64,000 bases of DNA. Origin: Desulforamulus ruminis DSM 2154. Its GTDB lineage: Bacteria > Bacillota > Desulfotomaculia > Desulfotomaculales > Desulfotomaculaceae. Position numbers and translations under genes: made by a program. The stretch covers positions 2,802,120-2,866,119 of the forward strand of contig NC_015589.1 in the NCBI RefSeq assembly GCF_000215085.1, given 5' to 3'. Below, piece by piece: positions 25,325 to 34,358 of this stretch (position 1 is the first letter of the stretch; the number at the start of each line of letters is the position of its first letter). Below the pieces are notes generated by a model. That model saw only the letters and a program-made list of their open reading frames with translations, was not told where the DNA came from and ran no database searches.

Positions 25325-26425
25325 TTAAAACAGGTTTTGTACCAGACTGGATGTCTCAATCTGCGGTTTTTCTCCTAATTCCTCCGCCAGCAGCTTTTCC
25401 AACTGCCGGTACGTCTCCAACGCCTTCCTCTTATTGCCCAAAGCCAGATGATGACGGATCAATTCTTGAATATAGCGTTCTTCGAATGGCTCCATGTGGA
25501 TCAATTTTTCCAAGCTCTCCCTGCGCGCACCCTTTTTCGAGCAGGTTGCGGGCGTGGAAAAAACATAGCCCTCCAGGCAATGTTTGTAGGCTTCGCGCAA
25601 TTTCTCCCTGGCCCCTAGAGACCAGGGCCAGTCTTCCTGTTCCAGATAATCTTTATTGGCGTGTTGCAGCAAGTTTAAAATGGCTTGTTCGTTCGCCGGA
25701 GACAGGCCAGTGAGTATTTTTTCAATTTCGTGCACATCGCTCTCCGCTTCCAGGCACAGCGTGTAAAATTCACCGGCGTAAAGGATCGGATTCTCGCAGT
25801 TTAGAGACTTTAAAGTCTTTCTCAATTGGTAAACCGTGCTATGCAACAGATTGCTCCCCTTATCCGGAGCCACGGCAGGCCACAAATCATCGATAATTTG
25901 GCTGCGGTGGACCGGTTGGCGATGATGCAGCAGGTAGGCGCAAAGCTCCTTTACCTTCTTGGTGCGCCATTTAATCAAGTCTCCCCTTGGATCACGCAGA
26001 CTGAAATTTCCCAAAAACTGCGCCTGGAAACAGCGCTTCTCAATATAAGGCGTCGAAACTTTCCCGTTCCATTTTAAAAAATGGCGGATGGTTTTAGCAA
26101 GCCGGTCTTTTTCAATGGGCTTCAAAATATAATCCGCCGCCCGGACGTCAAAAGCTTGCAGCGCGTAGTGCTCATAGGCGGTGACAAAGACAATGCTGGT
26201 TTCATCATTCAGGGCTGTCAGTCGCTCGGCCATAGAAAGGCCGTTTTGATTCGGCATTTCCACGTCCAGAAAAACGATGTCGGGCTTTTCCTCGGCAATG
26301 GTTGCCAAGGCCCGCGTTGCATCGGTGAAAGTTCCAATCAAATTGACGCCGCCTATTTCTTGTAATAGATTTTCCAGCAAGTGCAGCGCCAGGATTTCGT
26401 CATCCACAGCTATGGCCCGAAGCAT
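25325..26425 (-). CDS. Response regulator with BTAD (SARP-type) output domain
   Basis: 366 residues from ATG 26425 (AAGGAAAAATT upstream). Residues 1-120 are a receiver domain: acidic pair at D8-D9-E10, phospho-acceptor D54 in IVFLDVEMPNQNG, T/S in VFVTAYEHY, and ILKPIEKDRL. Then a winged-helix segment (WRTKKVKELCAYLLHHRQPV ... DLWP ... GSNLLHSTVYQLRKTLKSL) as in SARP/OmpR-like regulators. The C-terminal ~150 residues form a helical BTAD domain ending in a TPR-like EERYIQELIRHHLALGNKRK. Its cognate sensor is very probably the hybrid kinase encoded just upstream. Direct repeats at its own promoter fit autoregulation. Confidence 0.88.
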   Translation of the reverse strand: MLRAIAVDDEILALHLLENLLQEIGGVNLIGTFTDATRALATIAEEKPDIVFLDVEMPNQNGLSMAERLTALNDETSIVFVTAYEHYALQAFDVRAADYILKPIEKDRLAKTIRHFLKWNGKVSTPYIEKRCFQAQFLGNFSLRDPRGDLIKWRTKKVKELCAYLLHHRQPVHRSQIIDDLWPAVAPDKGSNLLHSTVYQLRKTLKSLNCENPILYAGEFYTLCLEAESDVHEIEKILTGLSPANEQAILNLLQHANKDYLEQEDWPWSLGAREKLREAYKHCLEGYVFSTPATCSKKGARRESLEKLIHMEPFEERYIQELIRHHLALGNKRKALETYRQLEKLLAEELGEKPQIETSSLVQNLF

Positions 26426-26548
26426 AATTTTTCCTTCTTTCAAAAAATCAAAATAATAGAAACAGCATTGCCAACAGGAAAAGATCTCGTAAGACTTGGC
26501 AAAGCAAATAAAAAAAGTTAGAGTTGAGAAATTATTCCGCTTGTTTAA

Positions 26549-26582
26549 TTATAGCGAAGGCTGCTGAACAATTTCTGAACAA
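26549..26582 (-). promoter_or_regulatory. Promoter with two CTGAACA repeats upstream of the BTAD regulator
   Basis: Minus-strand TATAAT at 26549-26554, then 10 nt, then CTGAACA at 26565-26571 and again at 26576-26582 (plus-strand view), exactly 11 bp apart, covering the -35 position where no consensus -35 exists. Repeats overlapping a poor -35 are typical of SARP-type activators. Confidence 0.65.
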
Positions 26583-26653
26583 ATCACTTTACCAGGCGCC
26601 GGAAAAAGGCAAAGGTTTTCTCTCACGGCAATGATGACAGCGGCTTCTCGTTT

Positions 26654-29600
26654 TCAGGCTTCTTCACGGGCGGCTGTTTCCTTTTCGGAAAACCTATCTC
26701 TATAAGGCGCCGTGATGACAATGCTTGTGCCCATATTTTCCTCGCTGCGGATGGCAACGGAAAATCCCGGGTGTTGCTTGATCCGTTTGCATAGATTCAA
26801 CAAGCCCACCCCGCCCCCGGGAAGCGGTTGCTGCTGTCGGATGCTTTCCACTTGCGCCTTGGACATGCCGGCGCCATTGTCCCGGATCTGAAAGATAACA
26901 CCGTTGCCATCCCGCCGTGCGGTAAGGGATACCGTTCCCTCTTGCCGGTTGGCCAGGCCGTGACGGACAGCGTTTTCCACAAGGGGCTGCAACAAGAGAG
27001 GCGGTAAGTAACAGCGCAGGTTTTTCTCTACAGCCAGCTCAAACTGAAATCTCCCGGGGAAACGCGCCTCTTCAATGGTGATGTAGGATTGGATCAGGGC
27101 CAGTTCCTTTTCCAACGGCACAAACTGGCTGGTATTGCTGAAGGCAAAGCTGCCTCGCAAAAAATTGGCGAATTCAGTGATAAGCTTGCGTGTCTTTTCA
27201 ATGTCCATATAGCTTAAGGACAAAATGGAATTCAACACATTATAGAGAAAATGCGGGCGGATTTGGGCCTGTAAAAAAGCCGCTTCCATCCTGGAGGCTG
27301 TGGCGACGGCTTCTTTCAGGTTGAGCAAGCTGCTCATCCGGCTTTTCAGCTCCGTCAGATCAAAAGGCTTGTGCAGAAAGTCGTTGGCCCCCGATTGAAA
27401 GGCAGCCACCATGTCTTCCGGCAAAATGGCCGCCGTCAGCATGAGCACGGGCAATTCGGCAATGCTATAGGATGCTCTGATTTTCCGGCATACTTCATAA
27501 CCCGACAAACCCGGCATCATGATGTCCAGAATGATCAAATCCACATCAGCGCGCTGCTCCAATAGATCCAACACAGCCTGGCCATTGTCGACGGCGATGA
27601 GAAAGTACCCTTCCGGTTCCAACGCTTCCATGAGCACGCGCAAGCTCGTATGGTCGTCATCGGCAATGATGATTTTTTTGCCGTGGCCCTTTTCAACCAT
27701 TCTGGACATCGGGAATGAGACCGGAGCCGTCCGGAAATCTGCTGTCTCCTGGAGGGAAATGTCAATTGGGCGGACCTTTTCCGTGGCTGCCACAGGGATG
27801 GTGAAGGAAAAGACGGCGCCTTTTCCTTGTTCCGATTGGACCCAGATGCGTCCTCCCTGCAATTCCACCAATTGCCTGGCAATGGCCAATCCCAGGCCGA
27901 CGCCTCCAGGCCTCTGGGACGGAATTGCCCCTTGCTGGTAAGGCTCAAAAACCTTTTCCAATTCTTCCGGTGCAATGCCCGGTCCCGCATCTTTGACGGA
28001 CACCACCACAAAGCCGGCTTGTTCCTGGGCCGAAAGTTCAATTTCACCACCGGCGCCGGCATGTTTGGCTGCGTTGTCAATCAGGTTGTTCAGAATTTGC
28101 CGGAGCCGGTTTTCGTCGGCCCGCACGTAAGGAATGTGCGGAGAAACCTGATTGCGCAGCGTCATGTGACCGGGCAGGACATGGGCGAAAACTTCCGTCA
28201 CCAGATGGGAGATCGTGTGCAAGTCCACATTTTGCGGCCGGATTTTCAATTGCCCTTGTTTAAGTTTGGAAAGATCCGCAATATCCTCCACCAAAAAGGC
28301 CAATCGTTTGGAGATCTCCTTAACGAGCGACAGTTTATTGGTTTGTTCCGGGGTCAGGGAGCCGGAGGCAGGGCTTGTGAGCATGGATTGAACCAACGTC
28401 ATAACACCATGCAGCGGTGTGCGGAACTCATGAGATGTTTTAGCCAAAAATTCGTCTTTAAATCGATCCGCCTGCACAAGCCGCTCAGATAGCGCCTCAT
28501 TTTGTTTGTAGATGCTCACAAAGCGATTAGACATGTACAAGGAAAGCAGCAGCATGTAAATAAAGGGTATGAGGGGCGGAAGGATTGAAGGGTTCATTTG
28601 GTTGTACACATTCAAAATGCCCACAGCGATATACAGGATCGTGACCGAGGAAGCAACCATGAGAAAAGAAGCTCCCGCCACCCCCGCTTGCACGGTTTTT
28701 ACCTGAATATAGAAAATGTGAATGACCACGGCAAGCGGGAAAAGGATATTGAGTTTTAGCACCTCCACTTGAGCGCCCATGTTGAAACGAGCAGGACTGC
28801 AAATCAAAACCAGTATCAAGCCGCCGATCAACAGGACGGCATAAAGAATTTTCTGATGGGAAAGACGGGGAAAAAGAAAATGAAAAAACAAAGAAAGAAA
28901 TATGCCCATGAGGACGCCCGAGAGCCTTTGTAATCCTAAAAACAAAATATAAGGCAGTTGAGGATAATAGGCATGCAACAGTTTCTCGCCATGGGTGGCG
29001 GTGTAAAGAGCGAACATAAAACAGGCTAAGGAAAAAAACAGCAACTCTCTGTATTTCCTTAAAAAGAAGTAAAAATTGAAGAAATAAATTCCCATGGTCA
29101 GAAAAGATACCAGCATCACCCAATCATACATGCGCTGAAGATCCAGGGTCCGGAGAATGCTTTGCTCATCACCCAGATACAAAGAACTGATGATGCCCCC
29201 ACCCGTGCCATAGTGAAAATTGGCTGCCTGAACAATGATCTCCAGTTCATTGCCTTCGAGCGGAAAAAAAGCAACGTACGGTGTGTTACGGGCTTGATAG
29301 GAAGCGTTTTCTTGCGGGATTCCACTTTGCCCTACCTTTTCTCCATTGATCCACACAGCGTTGGACATACGAATATTATTCGTCTTCACACCCATGACCC
29401 CGTTCATCTCCGGCAATTGCACCCGCAGGCGATAGGTGGCGCTGCCGTAAGGGGGCATCGGGCGCCCGTCTGTTTCATAGCGGGTCCATTCGGAAGGAAC
29501 GGGTACGTAGTGGGGAATGTCTTGATGCTGATCAAAATAGGCAGTATCTGCCAGCTTGCCGGCCACAAACTGCCATTCGCCATTTAACTGAAGGGGGCCT

Positions 29601-29770
29601 TCTGCGTCAAAATCATACTCTCTGGCGTCAAGTACGCCCTTAACAGCTCTTGGCTCATTCGAACCATCCCGCTCAAGGGCAAAAAAAAGCAATCCCAGGG
29701 CGATGGCAAGGGAAAAAACCACGCTCAAGAAAGAATAAATCGTTCTTTTTGTCACATCGAGTCTCCTCAT
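26654..29770 (-). CDS. Hybrid sensor kinase with two kinase modules (7TM-DISM, HisKA, REC, LytS-type)
   Basis: 1038 residues. N-terminal anchor (residues 10-31), extracellular 7TMR-DISMED2-like sensor (about 50-195), seven membrane spans (about 215-415). First kinase: H447 in SHEFRTPLHG, N-box NNLIDNAAKHA, GPGIAPEE and GGVGLGLAIARQL (up to ~660). Receiver domain ~697-810 with phospho-acceptor D749 in IILDIMMPG. Second kinase of the LytS type: H840 in IRPHFLYNVLNSIL, then VENAVRHGL, DNGAGMS and GVGLLNLCKRI. Having two histidine sites around an internal receiver is unusual. It is encoded 230 bp ahead of the BTAD regulator on the same strand and probably phosphorylates it. The extracellular ligand is unknown; DISM sensors are thought to bind carbohydrates or other small molecules. 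Confidence 0.92.
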   Translation of the reverse strand: MRRLDVTKRTIYSFLSVVFSLAIALGLLFFALERDGSNEPRAVKGVLDAREYDFDAEGPLQLNGEWQFVAGKLADTAYFDQHQDIPHYVPVPSEWTRYETDGRPMPPYGSATYRLRVQLPEMNGVMGVKTNNIRMSNAVWINGEKVGQSGIPQENASYQARNTPYVAFFPLEGNELEIIVQAANFHYGTGGGIISSLYLGDEQSILRTLDLQRMYDWVMLVSFLTMGIYFFNFYFFLRKYRELLFFSLACFMFALYTATHGEKLLHAYYPQLPYILFLGLQRLSGVLMGIFLSLFFHFLFPRLSHQKILYAVLLIGGLILVLICSPARFNMGAQVEVLKLNILFPLAVVIHIFYIQVKTVQAGVAGASFLMVASSVTILYIAVGILNVYNQMNPSILPPLIPFIYMLLLSLYMSNRFVSIYKQNEALSERLVQADRFKDEFLAKTSHEFRTPLHGVMTLVQSMLTSPASGSLTPEQTNKLSLVKEISKRLAFLVEDIADLSKLKQGQLKIRPQNVDLHTISHLVTEVFAHVLPGHMTLRNQVSPHIPYVRADENRLRQILNNLIDNAAKHAGAGGEIELSAQEQAGFVVVSVKDAGPGIAPEELEKVFEPYQQGAIPSQRPGGVGLGLAIARQLVELQGGRIWVQSEQGKGAVFSFTIPVAATEKVRPIDISLQETADFRTAPVSFPMSRMVEKGHGKKIIIADDDHTSLRVLMEALEPEGYFLIAVDNGQAVLDLLEQRADVDLIILDIMMPGLSGYEVCRKIRASYSIAELPVLMLTAAILPEDMVAAFQSGANDFLHKPFDLTELKSRMSSLLNLKEAVATASRMEAAFLQAQIRPHFLYNVLNSILSLSYMDIEKTRKLITEFANFLRGSFAFSNTSQFVPLEKELALIQSYITIEEARFPGRFQFELAVEKNLRCYLPPLLLQPLVENAVRHGLANRQEGTVSLTARRDGNGVIFQIRDNGAGMSKAQVESIRQQQPLPGGGVGLLNLCKRIKQHPGFSVAIRSEENMGTSIVITAPYRDRFSEKETAAREEA

Positions 29771-30112
29771 TATTTGCAGGCAAAATGATTAGCCGGCCTG
29801 TGTTTTTGCATCCTCTTCACTGTTGCATGGAGTCTCTCAGTCTGTTCAAAAACACTGCCCATCCAGGCATCTATTTCACAAGCGCTCACTATTTTTTAAA
29901 ACAAATTTTTACTTGTTTATTTCAATATTTATATGTATTCTTCCTTTTTTATTTGGAAACAAAAAACTCCATAAGCACTTCATTCACAGGCTTATCCCCG
30001 GTTATTTTGGATTCCATTTTATTCTTGTGTCAGCAATATTTCTCCCTCTGCCGTCACGGAACAATTACTGGGTCAGCTATTTCTCCGGAAACTTATTCCG
30101 CCCCTGGAAATA
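29771..30112. other. Intergenic region between surface-protein gene and sensor kinase
   Basis: About 340 bp, T-rich on the plus strand, no supportable gene on either strand. The kinase promoter must lie here on the minus strand; the CTGAACA repeat pair found at the two neighbouring promoters was not seen. Confidence 0.4.
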
Positions 30113-30161
30113 GGAGAAAAAAGTCTTCTGACAGCAAATTGCACTCACTATCAGAAGACTT
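30113..30161 (-). terminator. Terminator of the SLH surface-protein gene
   Basis: AAGTCTTCTGA/TCAGAAGACTT stem (30121-30131, 30151-30161); on the minus strand it is followed by TTTTTTCTCC. Confidence 0.85.
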
Positions 30162-30220
30162 CTTTGTATTTTATAGCAAACCGGTCAATGCGCCGCGACC
30201 TGCCGCTACGGTTACAGTTT

Positions 30221-33200
30221 TTACTTATTAATCATTTTTGTTTCTGTCAGGAGGTTGCGAATGGCTGTGGCCGCTTCCGCATAGGTGAGCATTCCCTTCG
30301 GATCGATGGTCGCTTCCGTTTTGCCGTTAAATACTCCGGCGCTGACGGTTTTCTTGACGCCCTCATAGGCCCAGCCACTTATTTCCTGTTTGTCTAGATA
30401 GTTTTCGATTCTGTTGTTGCTCTTCTCCTTCAATCCTACAATGTCCATGGCTCTTGCATACATGATCATGGCTTCTTCCCGGGTGATTTTCGCTTCCGGT
30501 CTGAAGGTTCCGTCGGGATATCCGGCGATGATTCCATATTCGGCCGTCATCGTAATGGCATCGGCCAGTTCGTTGCCACTCGACACATCAGAGAACTCTC
30601 CCGCTTTGGCTACTCCCGTTCTGTATATACCGAGGGCCTTGGCAACATACTCTGCAAAATCTCCCCTCGTGATCTGTCCGTCCGGGGTGAAGCTCTCAGG
30701 ATTTTTTATGACCAGCCTGGATGCCATGTCGTTTACATAGGCTTTCGACCAGTGATTCTCCACCGAACTTACCGTTACCGGGTTCCAGATAACTGAATAG
30801 GTTGAATTCGTCAGAGAGTTCAGTTTGGCATACCATTTTCCATCCTTTTCAAACACTTCCGTCGGAACGTGGGAAAAGCTTCCGTCTCGGTTAAGCACGA
30901 CGCCTGTGGTGATTTTGCTCGCATCGACTCCTTCCGGAAGGGCGATGATCCGCTCTACGTAGGCGTTGAATTTGCTAATCTCCACTGTCTTACCGGCATT
31001 TGCAGCGGTTATCACGAATTCTATGGGATCAACTACCATTTGATCGTTGTTTTGAGCGGCTGCCTTCTGGCTGGCTGCGGCGATTTTAACATCAATCAGG
31101 ATGTCCTTAAGTTCAACCTGCCGGCCAAATTGGGACCATACGCTGTCGATGTTGATTTGCGCCGCAGGCAGGACATAGCTTACATTATTGGCTGTAATCT
31201 CAAGGATATCTTCTTGGCCTTCCATGTTCTTGACAGTCTGGCCGTTTAAGCGACCGATGACCACGTCCGCTTTGGTTGTCACCGGGATCGTTACAACAGC
31301 CTTTCTTCCTTCCTGCTTCAGTCTTTCTGCCAGTTGCTGATCATCTATGGTGACGGTGATGATCGTCTTGTCACCTACTTTTGTTGTGTCGGCTGTGCCT
31401 ATGGTTCCCTCTTTGCCGTTGACAGTGATGTTCAATCCCGTTGTCGGCGGCGTACTCGGCGTGCTGCCGCCTCTGCTCCCGCCACCGGAAGACTTATATG
31501 GCGTTACGGAATTGGACGGCACTGACTGCGCGCTGTCTCCTGCCGCATTCGTTGCCTTTACGGTGAAGGTGTAGCTCGTTCCGTTGTCCAAACCGGTAAC
31601 GGTAATCGGACTGCTTGTGCCTGTGGCACGAATATTGCCGGGACTTGCCGTTACGGTATAGCCGGTGATCGGACTGCCGCCGTTGCTTGCAGGAGCGCTA
31701 AAACTCACTGTGGCTTGTCCGTTTCCGGCTGTGGCCGTTACGTTTGTCGGCGCCCCGGGCACGGTTCTCGGCGTGGCGCTGTAATTACCGGAAGTAGCGA
31801 TGACATCATCATTATCGTCAATGGCCCGAATTTCAAAGGTATATGTCTGTCCATTGGTAAGGCCTGTAACTTCATGACTGTAAACGCTGCCTGCCACCGT
31901 TTCCACATGTGCAGCGTCTTGATACACATAATAGGATACTGTTTCAGGCACTTCGCTCCAATCCAAACGTACAAAACGGTCGCCAGGCGTTAAAAGAAGG
32001 TTTAAGGCCCCCGTCTCGTTGACGGTCAAGGTTGCCGGATCACTAATGATCTTGCCTGCGTCGTTGCTTACTTCTACCGTGTAGGTCCCTGCATCCGAAG
32101 TCTGGGCATTGACGATGTTTAACATCGCAGAGGTAGCTCCGGCTATATCGCTCCCGTCTTTTTTCCATTTGTAGTTCAACGGTTCCGAACCTGCCGCGGT
32201 TACTGTGAAGGTTGCTGTCTGTCCTATGGTCACCGTCTGGTTCTGAGGTTGGCCCGTAATGCTCGGCGCTACCGGATCTGTCCCTGTGTTAATCGTCAAG
32301 GTTGCCGGCTGACTAGTGACTTTTCGTATTCCGTTGCTGACTTCTACCGTATAGGTTGCCGCGTCTGACCCTTCGGCCGCTTCAATGGTTAACGTCGCTG
32401 AAGTGGCCTCCGCGATGTCAACGTCGTCCTTTTTCCATTGATAACTCACAGGTTCCCCTGCTGCCGTATTTGTTCTAACACTAAAACTTGCCGGTTCCCC
32501 TGCATTTACCGTCTGGTCTTCGGGCTGTGAATAGATCCTTGGTGTAACCGGCCATATAAGATAAGGGTAGCTGTCGGGGTTTTCGTCCATAGACCAGACA
32601 TCGGTAAAATCCCAGTCCTCAAAGGTACTTTGTGTCTTCATCTCCGTCGTGCTTTTACCGGCACCCCCGGGACTCCCGTCCTGATTTGAAGTTTCGATGT
32701 CCCAGTAGGATCTCTCTATCGTTCCGCCGGAAACGCCCCCCACCAGGCCACCGAGACTATAGCCCATCGGACTGAGCTTCTCCACTCGGCCTGTAGTGTA
32801 AGAACTGACAATACTGCCTTGGTTGTAGCCTGCCAGACCGCCGAGCATGGCGTTACCCGATACATCTCCTGTAGCATAAGAGTCGAGAATACTCGCATCA
32901 ATGTAGTTTCTGCCCACCAGACCTCCCGCATAAGTGTAAACGTAGGTGCTCGTCACATTACCCGTGGCGTAAGACTCCCAGATCCGGCCATAGTTTGAAC
33001 CTACCAGGCCGCCGACATTTGGGTTACCACTTGATGACACATTGCATGAGGAATAAGACTGTCTTATGAGGCCATAATTCTGGCCTACCAGGCCGCCGAC
33101 AGTTGCCAAGCCTGCCACTTCGCCTTTGGCGTAACAATTGAAAATATTATCATTGGAAGAAGAGCTGGCCCCCGCCAGGCTGCCAACCATTTGGTTACCT

Positions 33201-33604
33201 CTAACATCTATATCCACCATCCCCAAGTCGTGGATTCTTGCTCCACCATAAAGAACGCCGAACAATCCCACACCGCTCTCACTGGGACGGTTAATATAAA
33301 GTCCCCTGATTGTATAACCGTTGCCGTCCAAAATGCCTCTGAAGTTGTTAATGGGCTGCCATCCCGCACCGCCATTATAACCTGGCCCGCCCGCGCTTAG
33401 GTAGTCGGTCAGGTTAATGTCTTGGGTCAATATAAAATTACCCGACAAGTTCGCCCTTACCAAAGTATCCAACTCTTCCGGAGTGCTAATCGGTATTGCA
33501 TCATCGGAAGCTGCATATGCAGGCGCACCGGCCATAGGGATGGCTGTTATCAGCATCATCAAACTGAGCAGTAAGGAAAAGATTTTTCTACAATTCAATT
33601 TCAT
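30221..33604 (-). CDS. Large SLH-anchored surface protein with GLUG, Ig-like and Fn3 domains
   Basis: 1127 residues. Signal peptide (residues 1-31, ending AYAASDD). Then GLUG-type repeats (GGLVGQNYGLIRQSYSSCNV, GGLAGYNQGSIVSSYTTGRV and similar, about residues 60-310), two Ig-like domains (IYSQPEDQTVNAGEPASFSV and ITGQPQNQTVTIGQTATFTV), two fibronectin type III domains, a Gly/Ser/Pro linker, a domain of unknown type and three C-terminal SLH repeats (VENHWSKAYVNDMASRLVI; FSDVSSGNELADAITMTAEY; ISGWAYEGVKKTVSAGVFNG) that bind the secondary cell wall polymer. Likely an adhesin or glycan-interacting surface protein. Its promoter shares the CTGAACA pair with the BTAD regulator gene, so it is the probable output of that two-component system. 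Confidence 0.88.
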   Translation of the reverse strand: MKLNCRKIFSLLLSLMMLITAIPMAGAPAYAASDDAIPISTPEELDTLVRANLSGNFILTQDINLTDYLSAGGPGYNGGAGWQPINNFRGILDGNGYTIRGLYINRPSESGVGLFGVLYGGARIHDLGMVDIDVRGNQMVGSLAGASSSSNDNIFNCYAKGEVAGLATVGGLVGQNYGLIRQSYSSCNVSSSGNPNVGGLVGSNYGRIWESYATGNVTSTYVYTYAGGLVGRNYIDASILDSYATGDVSGNAMLGGLAGYNQGSIVSSYTTGRVEKLSPMGYSLGGLVGGVSGGTIERSYWDIETSNQDGSPGGAGKSTTEMKTQSTFEDWDFTDVWSMDENPDSYPYLIWPVTPRIYSQPEDQTVNAGEPASFSVRTNTAAGEPVSYQWKKDDVDIAEATSATLTIEAAEGSDAATYTVEVSNGIRKVTSQPATLTINTGTDPVAPSITGQPQNQTVTIGQTATFTVTAAGSEPLNYKWKKDGSDIAGATSAMLNIVNAQTSDAGTYTVEVSNDAGKIISDPATLTVNETGALNLLLTPGDRFVRLDWSEVPETVSYYVYQDAAHVETVAGSVYSHEVTGLTNGQTYTFEIRAIDDNDDVIATSGNYSATPRTVPGAPTNVTATAGNGQATVSFSAPASNGGSPITGYTVTASPGNIRATGTSSPITVTGLDNGTSYTFTVKATNAAGDSAQSVPSNSVTPYKSSGGGSRGGSTPSTPPTTGLNITVNGKEGTIGTADTTKVGDKTIITVTIDDQQLAERLKQEGRKAVVTIPVTTKADVVIGRLNGQTVKNMEGQEDILEITANNVSYVLPAAQINIDSVWSQFGRQVELKDILIDVKIAAASQKAAAQNNDQMVVDPIEFVITAANAGKTVEISKFNAYVERIIALPEGVDASKITTGVVLNRDGSFSHVPTEVFEKDGKWYAKLNSLTNSTYSVIWNPVTVSSVENHWSKAYVNDMASRLVIKNPESFTPDGQITRGDFAEYVAKALGIYRTGVAKAGEFSDVSSGNELADAITMTAEYGIIAGYPDGTFRPEAKITREEAMIMYARAMDIVGLKEKSNNRIENYLDKQEISGWAYEGVKKTVSAGVFNGKTEATIDPKGMLTYAEAATAIRNLLTETKMINK

Positions 33605-33847
33605 TAAAAAGACCCCTTCTTAGACCGAATTGTTCGTAAACGAAATGCTGCACAGAATTTCTCTTAAAGTAGCTCGCTAAAGGAAATCTCTGTTTTCTTT
33701 TAAGCCGAATCGCGCTCGTTTTTCGATAATCACAGCGTACGTCTTCACCCCTTTTTAACTCTTTTCATGTTCCATCACCTTCCCAATACATGATTGCCCC
33801 ACTGGATCCTTTTTCGTGTTTCCTAGAAAATGATTGCTAACTTTTTC

Positions 33848-33881
33848 AGTATAGCAAAGGCCACTGAACAATTACTGAACA
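33848..33881 (-). promoter_or_regulatory. Promoter with two CTGAACA repeats upstream of the surface protein
   Basis: Minus-strand TATACT at 33848-33853, 10 nt, then CTGAACA at 33864-33870 and 33875-33881, 11 bp apart. Spacing and flanks (AAGGC..CTGAACAATT.CTGAACA) are the same as at 26549-26582. Confidence 0.65.
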
Positions 33882-33984
33882 GATCTGAGGCCCGCACCGG
33901 CTTGAAAGGCTTTTTGAAAATACTAAAAAGAAGCCGTCTCCCATAGGATTCTTAACTTCTACATTTCTGATGTTTAAACAGATA

Positions 33985-34026
33985 GCAAAAGGCTGGTTCC
34001 CGAGCTTGGAGAACCAGCTTTTGCTG
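33985..34026. terminator. Hairpin similar to the trmO terminator
   Basis: AGCAAAAGGCTGGTTC / GAACCAGCTTTTGCT stem. Nearly the same sequence as the trmO terminator at 25130; no gene ends here on the plus strand, so it may be a displaced copy. Confidence 0.6.
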
Positions 34027-34060
34027 CTTTTAAAATCTTTAATAAAGCACTTCTTTAATA

Positions 34061-34115
34061 AATGTAAAGTAAACTTTACATTAAATGGTCTTTATGGTAT
34101 GCTGTTAATGTAAAG
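34061..34115 (+). promoter_or_regulatory. Promoter and operator of the XRE-type regulator
   Basis: Perfect inverted repeat AATGTAAAG-TAAA-CTTTACATT (34061-34082) and a half site AATGTAAAG (34107-34115). TTTACA (34075-34080), 17-bp spacer and TATGCT (34098-34103) form the promoter, so the palindrome covers the -35. Fits autorepression by the downstream HTH protein. Confidence 0.7.
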
Positions 34116-34142
34116 GAACCTTGTCAAAATGGAGGCGATTCA

Positions 34143-34358
34143 ATGAAAAACAAGGTTGAAGAATTTAGAAAAGAAATGGGATTAAATCAAGAGGAATTTG
34201 CCAAAAAGATTAAAGTGTCGAGACAAACCGTTAGTTCTATTGAAACGGGTAAGTATAATCCATCTTTGGAATTGGCCTTTTTAATTGCAGATTTTTTTAA
34301 TAAAACCATTGAGGACATTTTTATTTATGAAAGGGGAAAAAGTAATGAAAAAAAATAA
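34143..34358 (+). CDS. Small XRE-family HTH regulator (YozG-like)
   Basis: 71 residues, almost only a Cro/CI-type HTH: GLNQEEFAKKIKVSRQTVSS and IETGKYNPSLELAFLIADFF. Such proteins are usually paired with a membrane protein whose gene overlaps, as here: the next gene starts 14 nt before this stop. A palindrome overlaps its promoter. Confidence 0.85.
   Translation: MKNKVEEFRKEMGLNQEEFAKKIKVSRQTVSSIETGKYNPSLELAFLIADFFNKTIEDIFIYERGKSNEKK

Larger units (their letters stand above)
33605..34060. other. Intergenic region: surface-protein 5' UTR and terminator-like hairpin
   Basis: Contains the putative ~240-nt leader of the surface-protein mRNA (33605-33847), its promoter, and a hairpin at 33985-34026. 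No ORF with coding character. Confidence 0.5.

Noticed and set aside
29650-30231. 193-codon plus-strand ORF between kinase and surface-protein genes
   Set aside because: Phe/Ser/Leu-rich composition of random AT-rich DNA, no RBS and it crosses a terminator.
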